Assembly (NCBI GenBank): GCA_003946805.1
Contig: RPSH01000006.1
Span: forward strand, 1-64,000
DNA length: 64,000 bases
Direction: 5' to 3'
From: Bacillus sp. 2B10
Lineage (GTDB): Bacteria > Pseudomonadota > Alphaproteobacteria > Sphingomonadales > Sphingomonadaceae
A model generated the notes under the pieces. That model ran no database searches. It saw only the letters and a list, made by a program, of their open reading frames with translations, and was not told where the DNA came from. The translations under genes and the position numbers were made by a program. This document shows positions 26,415-35,741 of the stretch, piece by piece; position 1 is the first letter of the stretch; the number at the start of each line of letters is the position of its first letter.

Positions 26415-28226
26415 TCACCTTGCGCGCGGCGCCGTCGATTCGAACCACACCATGTCGGTGCGCCAGCCGCGCTCGCCGGCCAGCGTGGCGATCCGGTCGC
26501 GCCATTCGCTGCCGCGCGCGCCCAGCGGCGGCGCGACGACGGCCGTATCGAACGGACCCTTGCCGGTCACCAGCAGCACGCCCGACCAGCCGGCATGGTC
26601 GAGGTCGATCTGCATCCGGTAGCGATCGTTGCCGAGGTCGGTGATCGGCGAACCCTGACGCGACGCGCGCAGGGCGGCCATGAAATCCGCCCGGTCGACG
26701 ACGATCCGTTCGATTCGCCCCGACGGCTCGATCCCGAACAGAGCGAAGTCGAGCGACGGGTCGGCGATGTCGATCAGCACCAGCGCGTTCGCCGCCATCT
26801 TGCCGGCATAGGTCGAGGTCGCGTCCTGCTGCCGCATCTCGAAGCGGCGCTGCGGCACGCTCAGCCAGCTGCGCCCGTTCGCGCGGATCTGACGAAAGGC
26901 ATCGAGCGCGGCGCAGCCCGCCGGCGTGATGAGCGCGACATCGGCGAAATCGATGTTGCGGGCACGGCTGCCGCGATCGCCGAGCGCCTTCGAAATCTCG
27001 GTCTGGGCCTGTGCGGGATCGCCGGCGACACCCGTCAGCGCGACGTCGATACCGCCGCCCTGCGCCTTGAGATCGGTGATGCTGAGCCAGGTGCAACCGA
27101 CCGACGGCAGCGCGGCATCGATCGCAGACCTCGCGTGCTGCACGTCGTCCGCCTTGACCATCACCGGGGCGGCGGAATTGCCGGTGGTGTCGTTCCCGCC
27201 GCGTACGAAGAACAGCAACGCCACGAGCAGCAGGACCGCAACCACACCGCCCGCGATCCACCATTTTCCGAACGGATGCCCGGCGGTCGCGCCGGGAACC
27301 TCTGCGACGTCGAGCGCCGCCAGCACCGCATCCATGTCGCGCAGCCGCTGCGCAGGATCGGGGCGGACCATCCGTTCGACGACACCGCGCAACGGGACCG
27401 GCACCGCCGACAGGTCCAGCCCCGCCCGCCGCTTGTCGACGGCGTCGACCAGCGTTCCGCCCAGCCCGAGATCGGCCCCCCGTGCCACGGCGAGGATCAG
27501 CAGGCCGAGGCTGTAGACATCGGTCCACGGACCCAATGCCCGATCGAAATCGCCGAGCTGTTCGGGCGCGACATAGCCGAGCTTGCCCGCGAACCCGTCG
27601 CCGACGATCGTCGCGGTCCCGGGATCGAGGTCCTTGGCGATGCCGAAGTCGATCAGCTTGGCCCGCGACAGCGTGCCGCCGCCCAGCAGCACATTGTCCG
27701 GCGCCACGTCGCGATGGATCGCGCCCAGCCGATGCGCCGCCGCCAGTCCCGAGGCGAGCCGCCGCAGCAACGCGCCAAGCTCGGCCGGATCGGGTCGCAG
27801 CGTCGCCAGCACGTCCGACAGGCTGGTCCCGTCGATATATTCGGTGACGATGTAGAGGACGCCCAGTTCGGGCTCCATCGCCAGCACGCGATACTGCACC
27901 ACCGCTTCGTGGTGCAGGCGGGTCAGCGTCTGCGCCTCGCGCTTGAACAGGGTGATGACGTTGGGATCGGCGGCCAGCGCCGGCAGCATCACCTTGATCG
28001 CGACGCGCTCGTCGGTGGCGAGGTTCGCGCCTTCGAACACCTCGCCCATGCCGCCGCGCGCCAGGAAGCGGCGGACGACGAACATGTGGTTCAGCACGTC
28101 GCCCGGCTGGATGCCGGCGCTGCGCGGTGCTGCGGGCGCGGGATGGGCCGGATCGAACACCGTGCGGTCGCCGTCCTCGCCCATGCCGGGCTGGAACACG
28201 GTGCGGTCGTCCTCGTCGCCGGTCAT
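26415..28226 (-). CDS. ppkA: T6SS-associated membrane Ser/Thr protein kinase (PpkA/TagE)
   Basis: The protein has 603 aa. The kinase domain covers about 50-310: glycine loop ARGGMGEVF (56-64), K78 in AIK, HRD at 171-173 with N178, DFG at 193-195 and APE at 220-222. One membrane helix lies at 322-341 (WWIAGGVVAVLLLVALLFFV), then a 260-residue periplasmic domain of unrecognised fold. The N-terminus carries two DRTVF motifs (T9, T22) like the one in TssL, likely phosphothreonine sites. In Agrobacterium and Pseudomonas such kinases switch T6SS on by phosphorylating an FHA protein or TssL. The start overlaps the pppA stop (ATGA). Last gene of the tssK operon. Confidence 0.93.
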   Translation of the reverse strand: MTGDEDDRTVFQPGMGEDGDRTVFDPAHPAPAAPRSAGIQPGDVLNHMFVVRRFLARGGMGEVFEGANLATDERVAIKVMLPALAADPNVITLFKREAQTLTRLHHEAVVQYRVLAMEPELGVLYIVTEYIDGTSLSDVLATLRPDPAELGALLRRLASGLAAAHRLGAIHRDVAPDNVLLGGGTLSRAKLIDFGIAKDLDPGTATIVGDGFAGKLGYVAPEQLGDFDRALGPWTDVYSLGLLILAVARGADLGLGGTLVDAVDKRRAGLDLSAVPVPLRGVVERMVRPDPAQRLRDMDAVLAALDVAEVPGATAGHPFGKWWIAGGVVAVLLLVALLFFVRGGNDTTGNSAAPVMVKADDVQHARSAIDAALPSVGCTWLSITDLKAQGGGIDVALTGVAGDPAQAQTEISKALGDRGSRARNIDFADVALITPAGCAALDAFRQIRANGRSWLSVPQRRFEMRQQDATSTYAGKMAANALVLIDIADPSLDFALFGIEPSGRIERIVVDRADFMAALRASRQGSPITDLGNDRYRMQIDLDHAGWSGVLLVTGKGPFDTAVVAPPLGARGSEWRDRIATLAGERGWRTDMVWFESTAPRAR

Positions 28227-28978
28227 GCCCCGCCCGCTCCAAGGGAAAGTGCCGTCGCCTCCTCCACCGCGACCAGCACGATCGTCACATTGTCGGGCGC
28301 TCCGCCGGCCAGCGCGCCCGCGATCAACTGGTCGAGCGCGGCCTGCCGGTCGGGCAGCGCCAGCGTCGCGGCGATCGCCGCCTCGTCGGTCGTCGCGGTC
28401 AGCCCGTCGCTGCACAGCAGGAACACGTCGCCGGGCAACGCATCGTCGGTCACGACATCGACCGCCAGCCGCGCCCCGACCCCGACCGCGCGCGCCAGCA
28501 CATGGCCACGCGGGTGATCGCGGGCCTCCTCGGGCGAGATCAGCCCGCGATCGACCATCTCCTGCACCTGGCTATGGTCGCGGGTCAGCGGATGCAGCAC
28601 TGCGTCCCGCAGGACATAGGCGCGGCTGTCGCCGACCCACACCGCGGAAAAGCACCCGTCGCGCACCAGCAGGGCGACGACGGTCGATCCCATCTGCTGC
28701 GTCCGGCGCTGCGCCTCGCTCCAGATGCGGCGGTTGGCGCTGTGCACCGCGTCCGCCACGGCACGGGTCGCGTCGTGGAAATCGCCGGGCAGCACGACCG
28801 CCTCCAGCGCCTGCACCACCGCGTTCGACGCCCAGTCGCCATGCGCATGGCCGCCCATCCCGTCGGCGACCGCCCACAGCCCCAGCTCGTCGCGCGCGCA
28901 GAACCGGTCCTCGTTGATCCGCCGCTTGAGCCCCGGATGCGTCGCTGCCACGGCACGGATACGGACCGCCCCGCTCAT
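28223..28978 (-). CDS. pppA: T6SS-associated PP2C protein phosphatase (PppA)
   Basis: The 251-aa PP2C/Stp1-type phosphatase has all metal-binding motifs: RINEDRF, ADGMGGHAHGD, GDSRAYV, CSDGLT and APDNVT. It would reverse phosphorylation by the kinase encoded just downstream, damping T6SS assembly. The ATG at 28978 overlaps the tagF TGA by four bases and is preferred to longer readings that run through tagF. Cytoplasmic, without a membrane segment. Confidence 0.94.
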   Translation of the reverse strand: MSGAVRIRAVAATHPGLKRRINEDRFCARDELGLWAVADGMGGHAHGDWASNAVVQALEAVVLPGDFHDATRAVADAVHSANRRIWSEAQRRTQQMGSTVVALLVRDGCFSAVWVGDSRAYVLRDAVLHPLTRDHSQVQEMVDRGLISPEEARDHPRGHVLARAVGVGARLAVDVVTDDALPGDVFLLCSDGLTATTDEAAIAATLALPDRQAALDQLIAGALAGGAPDNVTIVLVAVEEATALSLGAGGA

Positions 28979-29421
28979 GCCAGCATCTCGCCGATCAGGT
29001 CGCCCGGACGCTCTCCGGTCAGCACCCGACCGTCCGCACCCGTCCAGCGCCCCACCGTACCCGCCGGCCGCGCCGCCGCCATCGCCAGCCGATCCACGTC
29101 CCAGCCCTCCATGATTGCCGACCGCAACAATTCCTCGCACGCCGCCGGCTCCAGCGTCGCGCCATCGGCCAGCAGCAGCACTGGATAGCGCCGCCCGACC
29201 GCATCCTGCGACGCGGCGATGGCGCCCGCGACACCGTCGCCCTCCGCCAGCCACGGCTGTGCCGCATCGAACCGGTCGGCGAAGTCCGCGCCGTGGCGAT
29301 CGCGCGCCGCCAGCAGCGACGCCGACAACCACGTGTCGAGCGCGGCGCGCTCCTCCGCCGCCATGCCCCGCGCGACGAAGTCGCCATGCGCGGGCAGCTT
29401 GCCGAACACCCGCGCGGTCAT
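28975..29421 (-). CDS. tagF: TagF, T6SS-associated protein
   Basis: The protein has 148 aa. It begins RVFGKLPAHGDFVARG, the unmistakable start of the TagF (ImpM/SciT) family, and contains YPVLLLADG. TagF represses T6SS after translation; in Agrobacterium and Pseudomonas it opposes the FHA or threonine-phosphorylation pathway. Both ends overlap neighbours by four bases (tssM upstream, pppA downstream). In some species TagF and PppA are fused; here they are separate adjacent genes. Confidence 0.94.
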   Translation of the reverse strand: MTARVFGKLPAHGDFVARGMAAEERAALDTWLSASLLAARDRHGADFADRFDAAQPWLAEGDGVAGAIAASQDAVGRRYPVLLLADGATLEPAACEELLRSAIMEGWDVDRLAMAAARPAGTVGRWTGADGRVLTGERPGDLIGEMLA

Positions 29422-32400
29422 AGCGTCGCCGGGCAACGGAACGACCACAGCCCGGCCCGGCTGAACGGGTTGCGCCTGGACGGCAGTGCGATCTTCAGCG
29501 TCGTGCGCGTCGCGCCTTCGCCCAGGCTCGCCTCGATCGCCTGTTCGCCGGCATTGCGCTTCTCGGCGCGGTCCATCAGCCGGAACAGCGCCCACGGACC
29601 CTCCGTCTCGATCCGCGCGATCTCCGGCCCCGGCGGCGCATCCGCTCCGGCCGGTGCAGCGCCCGTCACCGCCGGCCCGTACAGCACCAGCGACGCCTCG
29701 GGCAGGCCGCCATTGGCCGACCACAGCAGCGGACGCGGCTGGTTGCCGGTCGGGGTGAAGCGATAGCGCGTACCCCCGCTCGACAGCTCGACCGTCGCCA
29801 CCCCTTGCCCGAAGCGCGCCACCGCGACCTTGATCGGCAGCCCGCCGGCCAGCAGGTCGCGCAGCTCGACCGTCCGTGCCAGCGCCTCCGGAGTCGCGGG
29901 GTTCAGCGCGGCGGCAACCGGATCGCCATCGCGCCAGCGCCACACCGGCCCGGCGGTGTCGATCATCGACGCCAGCCGCTGTTGCACGAACCCGTCGAAC
30001 ACGCCGCCCATGCCGAATACGCGCAAGGTTTCAGCCATCGGTGCGTCTGGCGCACCCGCGAAGAAAGGGTAGTGCTCCTGGGCAACCCCCTTGCACGCCG
30101 GAAGGACGGTCTGCGCATAGGCGTCGGTCACCGCACCACTCGCCGCGCCGACCTGCGCCGCGGCACCGCCCCCGGCGGCGGCGTTGACGAACGACTGCAA
30201 CTGCTGCGGTGCCTGTGCCGCCGATGCCTTGACCGTCGCCAGCGCGGAGGCCATCGCCGCCTGCGTCGCATCGGACCCGCCGCCGCCCCCGACCGACTGC
30301 GCCGCGATCACCGCCTGCCCCGCCGCCTTGATCCCGGCGATGAACTCGTCGATCGGCGCCGATCCCCGCCCGTCGCCGACATATTCGTGCAGGTTCTCGA
30401 AATAGACGGTGATCTCGTCGCCGGCGTCCAGCCCGCTCGCCCGGTCGCGCCCGATCTCGTTGGCGACCCGGCCGATCCGCGAACGGTTGAGGCCATACCG
30501 TCCGGCCCGCGCCAGCCCCGCCTTCGCCCCGCCGGTGAAGATCGTGTTCTTGCGCAATTCCAGCAGCACCCGCTTGAGCGGCGACGGGCTCTTGGTCAGC
30601 GCGCCGAACGCCGCCGGATCGCGGAAATAGGCGCCGGGCTTCATCGTCTCGATCATCCCGTCCCAAGCCGCGATATAGTCCTTGGCATACAGGCCGGCCA
30701 CGCCGGGGCGCACGTTCGACAATTCCTCGCCCACGCCGCCCGCACCCGCGCCGCCCAGCACCCACAGGTCGCGCTTCAGGTCCTGCTGCACGGTGGCAAG
30801 GCCGGGGAGATAGGTCTTCTCATAGCCCGCGCGGGTGAAGAAATAGGGGATGCGATACGCTGCGACCGCATCCGGATTGGCAAAGGCCAGCACATCGCCC
30901 TGCGACAGGATGTTGGCCGCTTCCCATGCCGCCCCGGCCGACGCCGCCTTCTGCCGCATGACGGCATAGGCGCGGTCGGCAAGGCTGAGCGTCTGCACCG
31001 CCGCACGGGCCGACGCGACCAGCCCGGCATCGAGCGGCGGACGGCGATTGGCCCAGACCGACGCCATGTCGCGATCCTCCAGCAGCGCGTCGAGATGGCG
31101 GGTCAGCGCGGTACGCTCCGCTTGGCTGTCGGCGCCCGGATAGAGTTCGCCGGCCCAGTCGGCGGTGACCCACGCCTTCACCGCCTTCGCATCCATCGGC
31201 CCCTGCTGGCCCAGCATCAGATAGACTTTCAGCGGTTCGTACAGCCGCATCGGATCGCGCCCGTCGGCGCGCATCACCGTCTCCAGCCGCAGCAGCAGGC
31301 GCGGCAGCATGATCCGGCGCAGCGCCACGCGATAGCTTTCCTCCGCTTGGCTGCTCAGGCTCGACTGGTACAGGCCGAACGTCATCGCCAGCGGCGGTCC
31401 GCCCGCGCGACGCTCGGCATAGCCGCGCGGCAAGTTGCGCAGGGTATCGAGCGCCGGCAACGCGGCGCGCAGATCGGCATCGTCCTCGCGCACCTGCACC
31501 AGGTCGACGCCAGCCTCGCGCAGCTGGTTTTCGGCCAGTTGCGCGCGTTCCGCCAGCAGGTTCTGGAACGCGCGGTTGCGGGCATAGCTGAACCCCCATG
31601 CCGTCAGCACCAGCGCGGTGACGATCCCGACCGCCGCCAGCGCCGCGACCAGCCGCGCGCGGTGCCGCGTGCGGGCACGCAGGTCGGTCGATCCCAGCCC
31701 GGCTTCGGGAAACATCACCTCGGTCAGCAGGCGGTTGAGGAAATAGGCGCGGCTGCGCGTCTCCACGCCCCCGGCCGGTGCCTCGTACACGTCGCCCATC
31801 GCGGCGAGGATGCGGTCGAGCGGTGCGCCTTCCTGCACGCCGCTGGTCAGGTAGAAGCCGCGCAGTTGCGCCGGGGCATCCTCGCCCGCGACGAACGCGC
31901 CCTCGGCAAAGCGCATCAGCCGCGCGCGCAGGCTGCGCAACTGGGCCGGGAAGCCCAGCATCATCCCCCGGCGGCGCTGGTCGACCTCCTCGAACAGCCG
32001 CCGTGCCTGCCGGTCGGCGATCGCCTGTGCCGACACGTCGAATGCCTGCGCCAGCGCCTCGGCACCGGGGCGGCCGTCGCCATAGGGCAGCGTCGCACCG
32101 AACACCGCGCGCCGTCCCTCGACGTCGAGGTCGTCGAAATAGGTGTCGAACCCGGCCAGCAGGTCGGCCTTGGTCACGATCAGATAGACGGGCACCGCCG
32201 TTTCCAGCGTCCGGCGCAACTCGACCAGCCGCCGCCGTACCGCGCTCGCATGGGCGTCGATCGCCGCGCAGTCGCTGCCGACCAGCGTATCGACGCCGAT
32301 CGCCACGATGATGCCGTTGATCGGCTGCGCCGGGCGATGGCGCCTGAGCAGGTTCAGGAATGCGCTCCACCCCGCCGCATCGACCGTCGCGTCCGAATCC

Positions 32401-32912
32401 TGCGTGGTATAGCGTCCGGCGGTATCGACCAGCACCGCTTCGTCGGCGAACCAGAAATCGAGGTTGCGGGTGCCGCCCACGCCCTTGGCCGCCTGTTCGA
32501 CGAAGGGAAAGCGCAGCCCCGAATGGAGCAGCGCGGTCGTCTTGCCCGCCCCCGGCGGACCGATGATGACATACCACGGCCGGCTGTAGAGATAGTCGCG
32601 CCGCCCGCCCGATGCGGAACGCAGCTTCGCCAGCGCCTCGCCCATGCGGCCGCCCAGCGCCTTGCCCTCTTCCTCGGCGGCATCCGGCCCGGCGAGTTCC
32701 CTCGCGATGGCATCGGAACGCTGCTTCGCACGCCACCGCCGCCAGCCCCACCATGCGCCCCACAGCAGCGCGATGCCGACGACGAACGCGATGCGTACGC
32801 TCCACGGGCGAAAGAAGGCGAAGAACAGCGGCAACGCGAACACGACGATCAGCGCCAGCACCAGCGCCGACAACAGCGTGACCGCATACCAGTTGGTGAA
32901 GAACCGCCGCAT
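29418..32912 (-). CDS. tssM: TssM (IcmF), T6SS membrane-complex protein
   Basis: The protein has about 1,164 aa. Two N-terminal helices (near 12-35 and 41-58) are followed by a cytoplasmic NTPase-like domain with an intact Walker A GPPGAGKTT near residue 118-126 and LVDTAGRY. A third helix lies near residue 425 (LVAALAAVGIVTALVLTAWGF), then a large periplasmic part. TssM with TssL forms the trans-envelope channel. The frame starts GTG-ATG; the ATG at 32912 overlaps the tssL stop by one base and is preferred, with the GTG at 32915 equally possible. No tssJ gene, the usual outer-membrane partner, is seen in the window. Confidence 0.96.
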   Translation of the reverse strand: MRRFFTNWYAVTLLSALVLALIVVFALPLFFAFFRPWSVRIAFVVGIALLWGAWWGWRRWRAKQRSDAIARELAGPDAAEEEGKALGGRMGEALAKLRSASGGRRDYLYSRPWYVIIGPPGAGKTTALLHSGLRFPFVEQAAKGVGGTRNLDFWFADEAVLVDTAGRYTTQDSDATVDAAGWSAFLNLLRRHRPAQPINGIIVAIGVDTLVGSDCAAIDAHASAVRRRLVELRRTLETAVPVYLIVTKADLLAGFDTYFDDLDVEGRRAVFGATLPYGDGRPGAEALAQAFDVSAQAIADRQARRLFEEVDQRRRGMMLGFPAQLRSLRARLMRFAEGAFVAGEDAPAQLRGFYLTSGVQEGAPLDRILAAMGDVYEAPAGGVETRSRAYFLNRLLTEVMFPEAGLGSTDLRARTRHRARLVAALAAVGIVTALVLTAWGFSYARNRAFQNLLAERAQLAENQLREAGVDLVQVREDDADLRAALPALDTLRNLPRGYAERRAGGPPLAMTFGLYQSSLSSQAEESYRVALRRIMLPRLLLRLETVMRADGRDPMRLYEPLKVYLMLGQQGPMDAKAVKAWVTADWAGELYPGADSQAERTALTRHLDALLEDRDMASVWANRRPPLDAGLVASARAAVQTLSLADRAYAVMRQKAASAGAAWEAANILSQGDVLAFANPDAVAAYRIPYFFTRAGYEKTYLPGLATVQQDLKRDLWVLGGAGAGGVGEELSNVRPGVAGLYAKDYIAAWDGMIETMKPGAYFRDPAAFGALTKSPSPLKRVLLELRKNTIFTGGAKAGLARAGRYGLNRSRIGRVANEIGRDRASGLDAGDEITVYFENLHEYVGDGRGSAPIDEFIAGIKAAGQAVIAAQSVGGGGGSDATQAAMASALATVKASAAQAPQQLQSFVNAAAGGGAAAQVGAASGAVTDAYAQTVLPACKGVAQEHYPFFAGAPDAPMAETLRVFGMGGVFDGFVQQRLASMIDTAGPVWRWRDGDPVAAALNPATPEALARTVELRDLLAGGLPIKVAVARFGQGVATVELSSGGTRYRFTPTGNQPRPLLWSANGGLPEASLVLYGPAVTGAAPAGADAPPGPEIARIETEGPWALFRLMDRAEKRNAGEQAIEASLGEGATRTTLKIALPSRRNPFSRAGLWSFRCPATL

Positions 32913-34276
32913 CACGAACGCCTCGGCACGATGATCTCGACTCGGCGGTTCTGCGACTTGCCCTCGGGCGTGTCGTTGGTGGCGATCGGCACGCTTTCCC
33001 CCAGCCCCTTGGTCGTCACCCGCGACGGATCGGACAGGTCGTCGCGGATCAGCCGCCCGACCGTCTCGGCGCGCGCTTCGGACAGCGCCATGTTGTCGGG
33101 GAAGCGGACCGTCGCGACGCGATCGTTATCCGCATGACCCTCGATCAGCACCGATCCCCGCTCCCCCTCGATAGCGCGACCGATACGGTGGAACAGCGTC
33201 TCGCGACCGGCCTCCAACGCGTCCGACCCGGATTCGAACAGCTGCCCGACGGTGGTGCGCACCCGCACCGTCTGCGCATCCTCCTCGACCGTCACAAGCC
33301 CTTCGCGGATTTCGGGTTCGAGGAACCTGGCGAGGCGCGATGCCTGTTCGCTGCGCGCCGCCGCCATCGCCTCGGCCGGGCGCGACAGCGTCAGGCGGCT
33401 GTCGGGGTTCAGCGCGGCGAGGCGGTCGGTCGGCATGTCGCCGCTCGACGCCAGCATCAGCCGCAACACGGCATAGACCAGCACCAGCAGCGCCAGCGCC
33501 CCCGCCGCCGCCAGCGCGAGGATGTTCATCCCGATGCGGGCCGGCGGGGCCTTTTCCCCGCGCCAGTTCGGCACCAGCTCGACCTGCGACAGACTGCGGA
33601 CATGCGGCAGCGCGCCGTACAGCCGCGTCATGATCTCCTGCAACCGCCGCCGCCCGTCGGGCATCACCCGGAACCGCCCCTCGAACCCTGCGGCGAGGCA
33701 GGCATGGAACAGCTCGATCAGGTCGAGATTGTCATGCGGCGTGCGCAGCATGTCGTCGACCAGCTGCCAGAAGCGATCGCCGCCGATATTCTCGTGGAAG
33801 AACTGCACGACCATCGAGCGTCGCGCCCATTCGGCGCCGTCGGTGCCGATGCCCGGCAGGTTCTGCGCGATGTCGTCGGCGGTCGCGCACACGGCATATT
33901 TGGCGCGCTGGCGCTTTTCCTCGGGGTAATGCGGTGCGATCGCCCGTTCGAACGTCGCGATCGCCTTGGCGCATTCGCGGTGGAACTCGGGCATCGGCAT
34001 CCGTACCCGCCCGGCGCGTACTGCCGCCAGCAACGCGAGGACCGGTTCGGCCTCCGCCAGCATGACGTTGCGCACCCTAGGTGGCGTCGCCGGCAGCGGC
34101 ACATCGTCCTCGGCCAGTCGCGACGGGGCCAGGCCTGCCCCGCCCGGCGCATGACCGGTGCGCGACAGCGGCGGCGGCGCGCCATAGCCCGCGTCCGGCG
34201 CGGCGTTGCGCCGCAGCCCCTGCAAGGGCGACGGTCGGAAGACCGTCTTGTCACCGTCGTCGCCGTCTTCGGTCAC
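32912..34276 (-). CDS. tssL: TssL (DotU/ImpK) with C-terminal OmpA peptidoglycan-binding domain
   Basis: The protein has 454 aa. The DotU domain covers about 55-240, with a membrane helix near 247-272 (IGMNILALAAAGALALLVLV). The OmpA-like domain covers about 335-454, with IEGHADNDRVAT and SQNRRVEIIV for binding peptidoglycan. Near the N-terminus DGDKTVFRP holds T11, matching the Agrobacterium TssL threonine that its PpkA phosphorylates for FHA binding. The GTG at 34276 is chosen for its GGAG site and its four-base overlap with the tssK stop, the same pattern as the other junctions of this operon. Confidence 0.95.
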   Translation of the reverse strand: MTEDGDDGDKTVFRPSPLQGLRRNAAPDAGYGAPPPLSRTGHAPGGAGLAPSRLAEDDVPLPATPPRVRNVMLAEAEPVLALLAAVRAGRVRMPMPEFHRECAKAIATFERAIAPHYPEEKRQRAKYAVCATADDIAQNLPGIGTDGAEWARRSMVVQFFHENIGGDRFWQLVDDMLRTPHDNLDLIELFHACLAAGFEGRFRVMPDGRRRLQEIMTRLYGALPHVRSLSQVELVPNWRGEKAPPARIGMNILALAAAGALALLVLVYAVLRLMLASSGDMPTDRLAALNPDSRLTLSRPAEAMAAARSEQASRLARFLEPEIREGLVTVEEDAQTVRVRTTVGQLFESGSDALEAGRETLFHRIGRAIEGERGSVLIEGHADNDRVATVRFPDNMALSEARAETVGRLIRDDLSDPSRVTTKGLGESVPIATNDTPEGKSQNRRVEIIVPRRS

Positions 34277-35610
34277 CGCGCGCTCCGTTTCACGCACCAC
34301 AGTTCGAGCTTCAGCCCCGGCCAGTCACCCGCGACATGCAGCCCCAGCGCCGTCGCCTGCTGGAACTCGGCCCAGTCGGGCACGCCGCGATCCAGCTCGA
34401 AATAGACGAAGCCCGGCAGCACGCGCAGCTGCGGCGGCGGGGTGGGGGTGTGGCGCAGCGGGACGCCGGGCAGCGCGGAGTCGACGATCTGCCGCATCCG
34501 CTGCACCGCGCCGATCTTCGCGACCGAAGGGAACAGCCCGCGGATCTCCTCGACCGGCGCGGCGGCCGATACCGCGAGATAGAAATAGCCGGTCTGGTAC
34601 AGCCCATGGTCGGTGATCCGCGACACATACGCCCCCGGTCCCGCCTGATCGAGCGGCAGCTGCACCGCCGATCGTTCGAACACCGCCGACAGCATCGACT
34701 GGAGCAGGTCGAACACGGGATCGAAACACTGTTGCGGATCGACATGGTCGTAGCGCGGCAGCGGCGGGGCGCGGCGTTCGGGACGTATCAGCGTCGCCAG
34801 TTCGCCCGCCATCGACACCAGCGCCTCGAACAGCCGTTCGGGATGGACCATCGGCAGGTGCTGGAGATGGTCGAGCACCGGCAGCCAGCGGTTGAGCGCC
34901 TGCAGCAGCAGGAACCCCGCAAAGGTATCCGACCCGCCATCGGTCGCCTCGACCGCGCGCAACGCCAGCTCGCCCGCCCGCTGCCCGGCGCGCCCGGCGA
35001 TATCCGACAGCCCGCCGCGCAGCCGTGCCGCCGCGGCGATGTCCAGCGTCGCCGGGATATAGCGGTCGTCGAGCATCAGCCGCTTGTTCTGGACCTCGCG
35101 CACCTTGACCAGCCCCAGCGTTACCCGGCCATAGGTCTGGTCGCGCGTGACGCCGAAGCGCAGATTGGGGCGGGCGAGGCCGACCGGCTCGCTGGTCCGG
35201 TCGCTCGAAAAGGAATCGGCGACCTCGGCGTCGTCGACCAGGAAGCGCGCGTCGAGGCTTTCGCTGTCCGCCTCGCGGAACTGCACCGCGCCCGGCTGCG
35301 ACACCGGCAGCGTCAGCGAAATCAACGCGTCGCGGGCGTCGGCGGGGATGTCGAGCGGCGGCGGCGGCGGCATGTCGTCGGGAATCGCGAACGGCGTGCC
35401 GTCGGGCAGGATGCCGGTCGCGCGGGTCACGGCGAACTTGCCCAGCGTCGCGACATCCTCGTCGATGACCAGTTCGGTCAGACCCCAGGGCCATGGCCGG
35501 ATCGACGCAATGCGCGCGTTCAGCTGCGCTTCGGCATGGCGATCCTGCGCCTGAAAATGCTGTGGCCGCAGGAACATACCCTCGGACCACGCCACCCGGT
35601 TCTTTACCAA
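34273..35610 (-). CDS. tssK: TssK (ImpJ), T6SS baseplate protein
   Basis: The protein has 445 aa, the usual TssK length. It begins VKNRVAWSEGMFLRPQHFQAQDR, the family hallmark, and links the baseplate to the TssJLM complex. The only start that keeps this N-terminus is a TTG at 35610, with AAGGGGGGCAGGG just upstream; the longer open frame extends into the promoter region. It is the first gene of the left T6SS operon. The 131 bp to the divergent M23 gene must hold its promoter, but no convincing box was found. Confidence 0.94.
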   Translation of the reverse strand: MVKNRVAWSEGMFLRPQHFQAQDRHAEAQLNARIASIRPWPWGLTELVIDEDVATLGKFAVTRATGILPDGTPFAIPDDMPPPPPLDIPADARDALISLTLPVSQPGAVQFREADSESLDARFLVDDAEVADSFSSDRTSEPVGLARPNLRFGVTRDQTYGRVTLGLVKVREVQNKRLMLDDRYIPATLDIAAAARLRGGLSDIAGRAGQRAGELALRAVEATDGGSDTFAGFLLLQALNRWLPVLDHLQHLPMVHPERLFEALVSMAGELATLIRPERRAPPLPRYDHVDPQQCFDPVFDLLQSMLSAVFERSAVQLPLDQAGPGAYVSRITDHGLYQTGYFYLAVSAAAPVEEIRGLFPSVAKIGAVQRMRQIVDSALPGVPLRHTPTPPPQLRVLPGFVYFELDRGVPDWAEFQQATALGLHVAGDWPGLKLELWCVKRSAR

Positions 35611-35741
35611 CCCTGCCCCCCTTTTCGGCGGTACTGCCTGTGTGAACAGTTTACCGGACCCAAGACATTGCCAGATCGTTTCGCCCCGGCAATAGCTGCC
35701 GGAGGGACGCCCGGCGCCGCTATTGGTTCCAAGGACACACC

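Noticed and set aside
26310..33137. Plus-strand open frames of 735 and 1,110 codons opposite ppkA and tssM
   Set aside because: Composition is Arg/His/Gln-rich and no motif is seen, while the opposite strand carries complete kinase and IcmF signatures.
35611..35741. Possible sigma-54 promoter upstream of tssK (TGGCAATGTCTTGG on the minus strand)
   Set aside because: The spacing between GG and the second conserved pair is nine instead of ten bases, and GG stands in place of GC.
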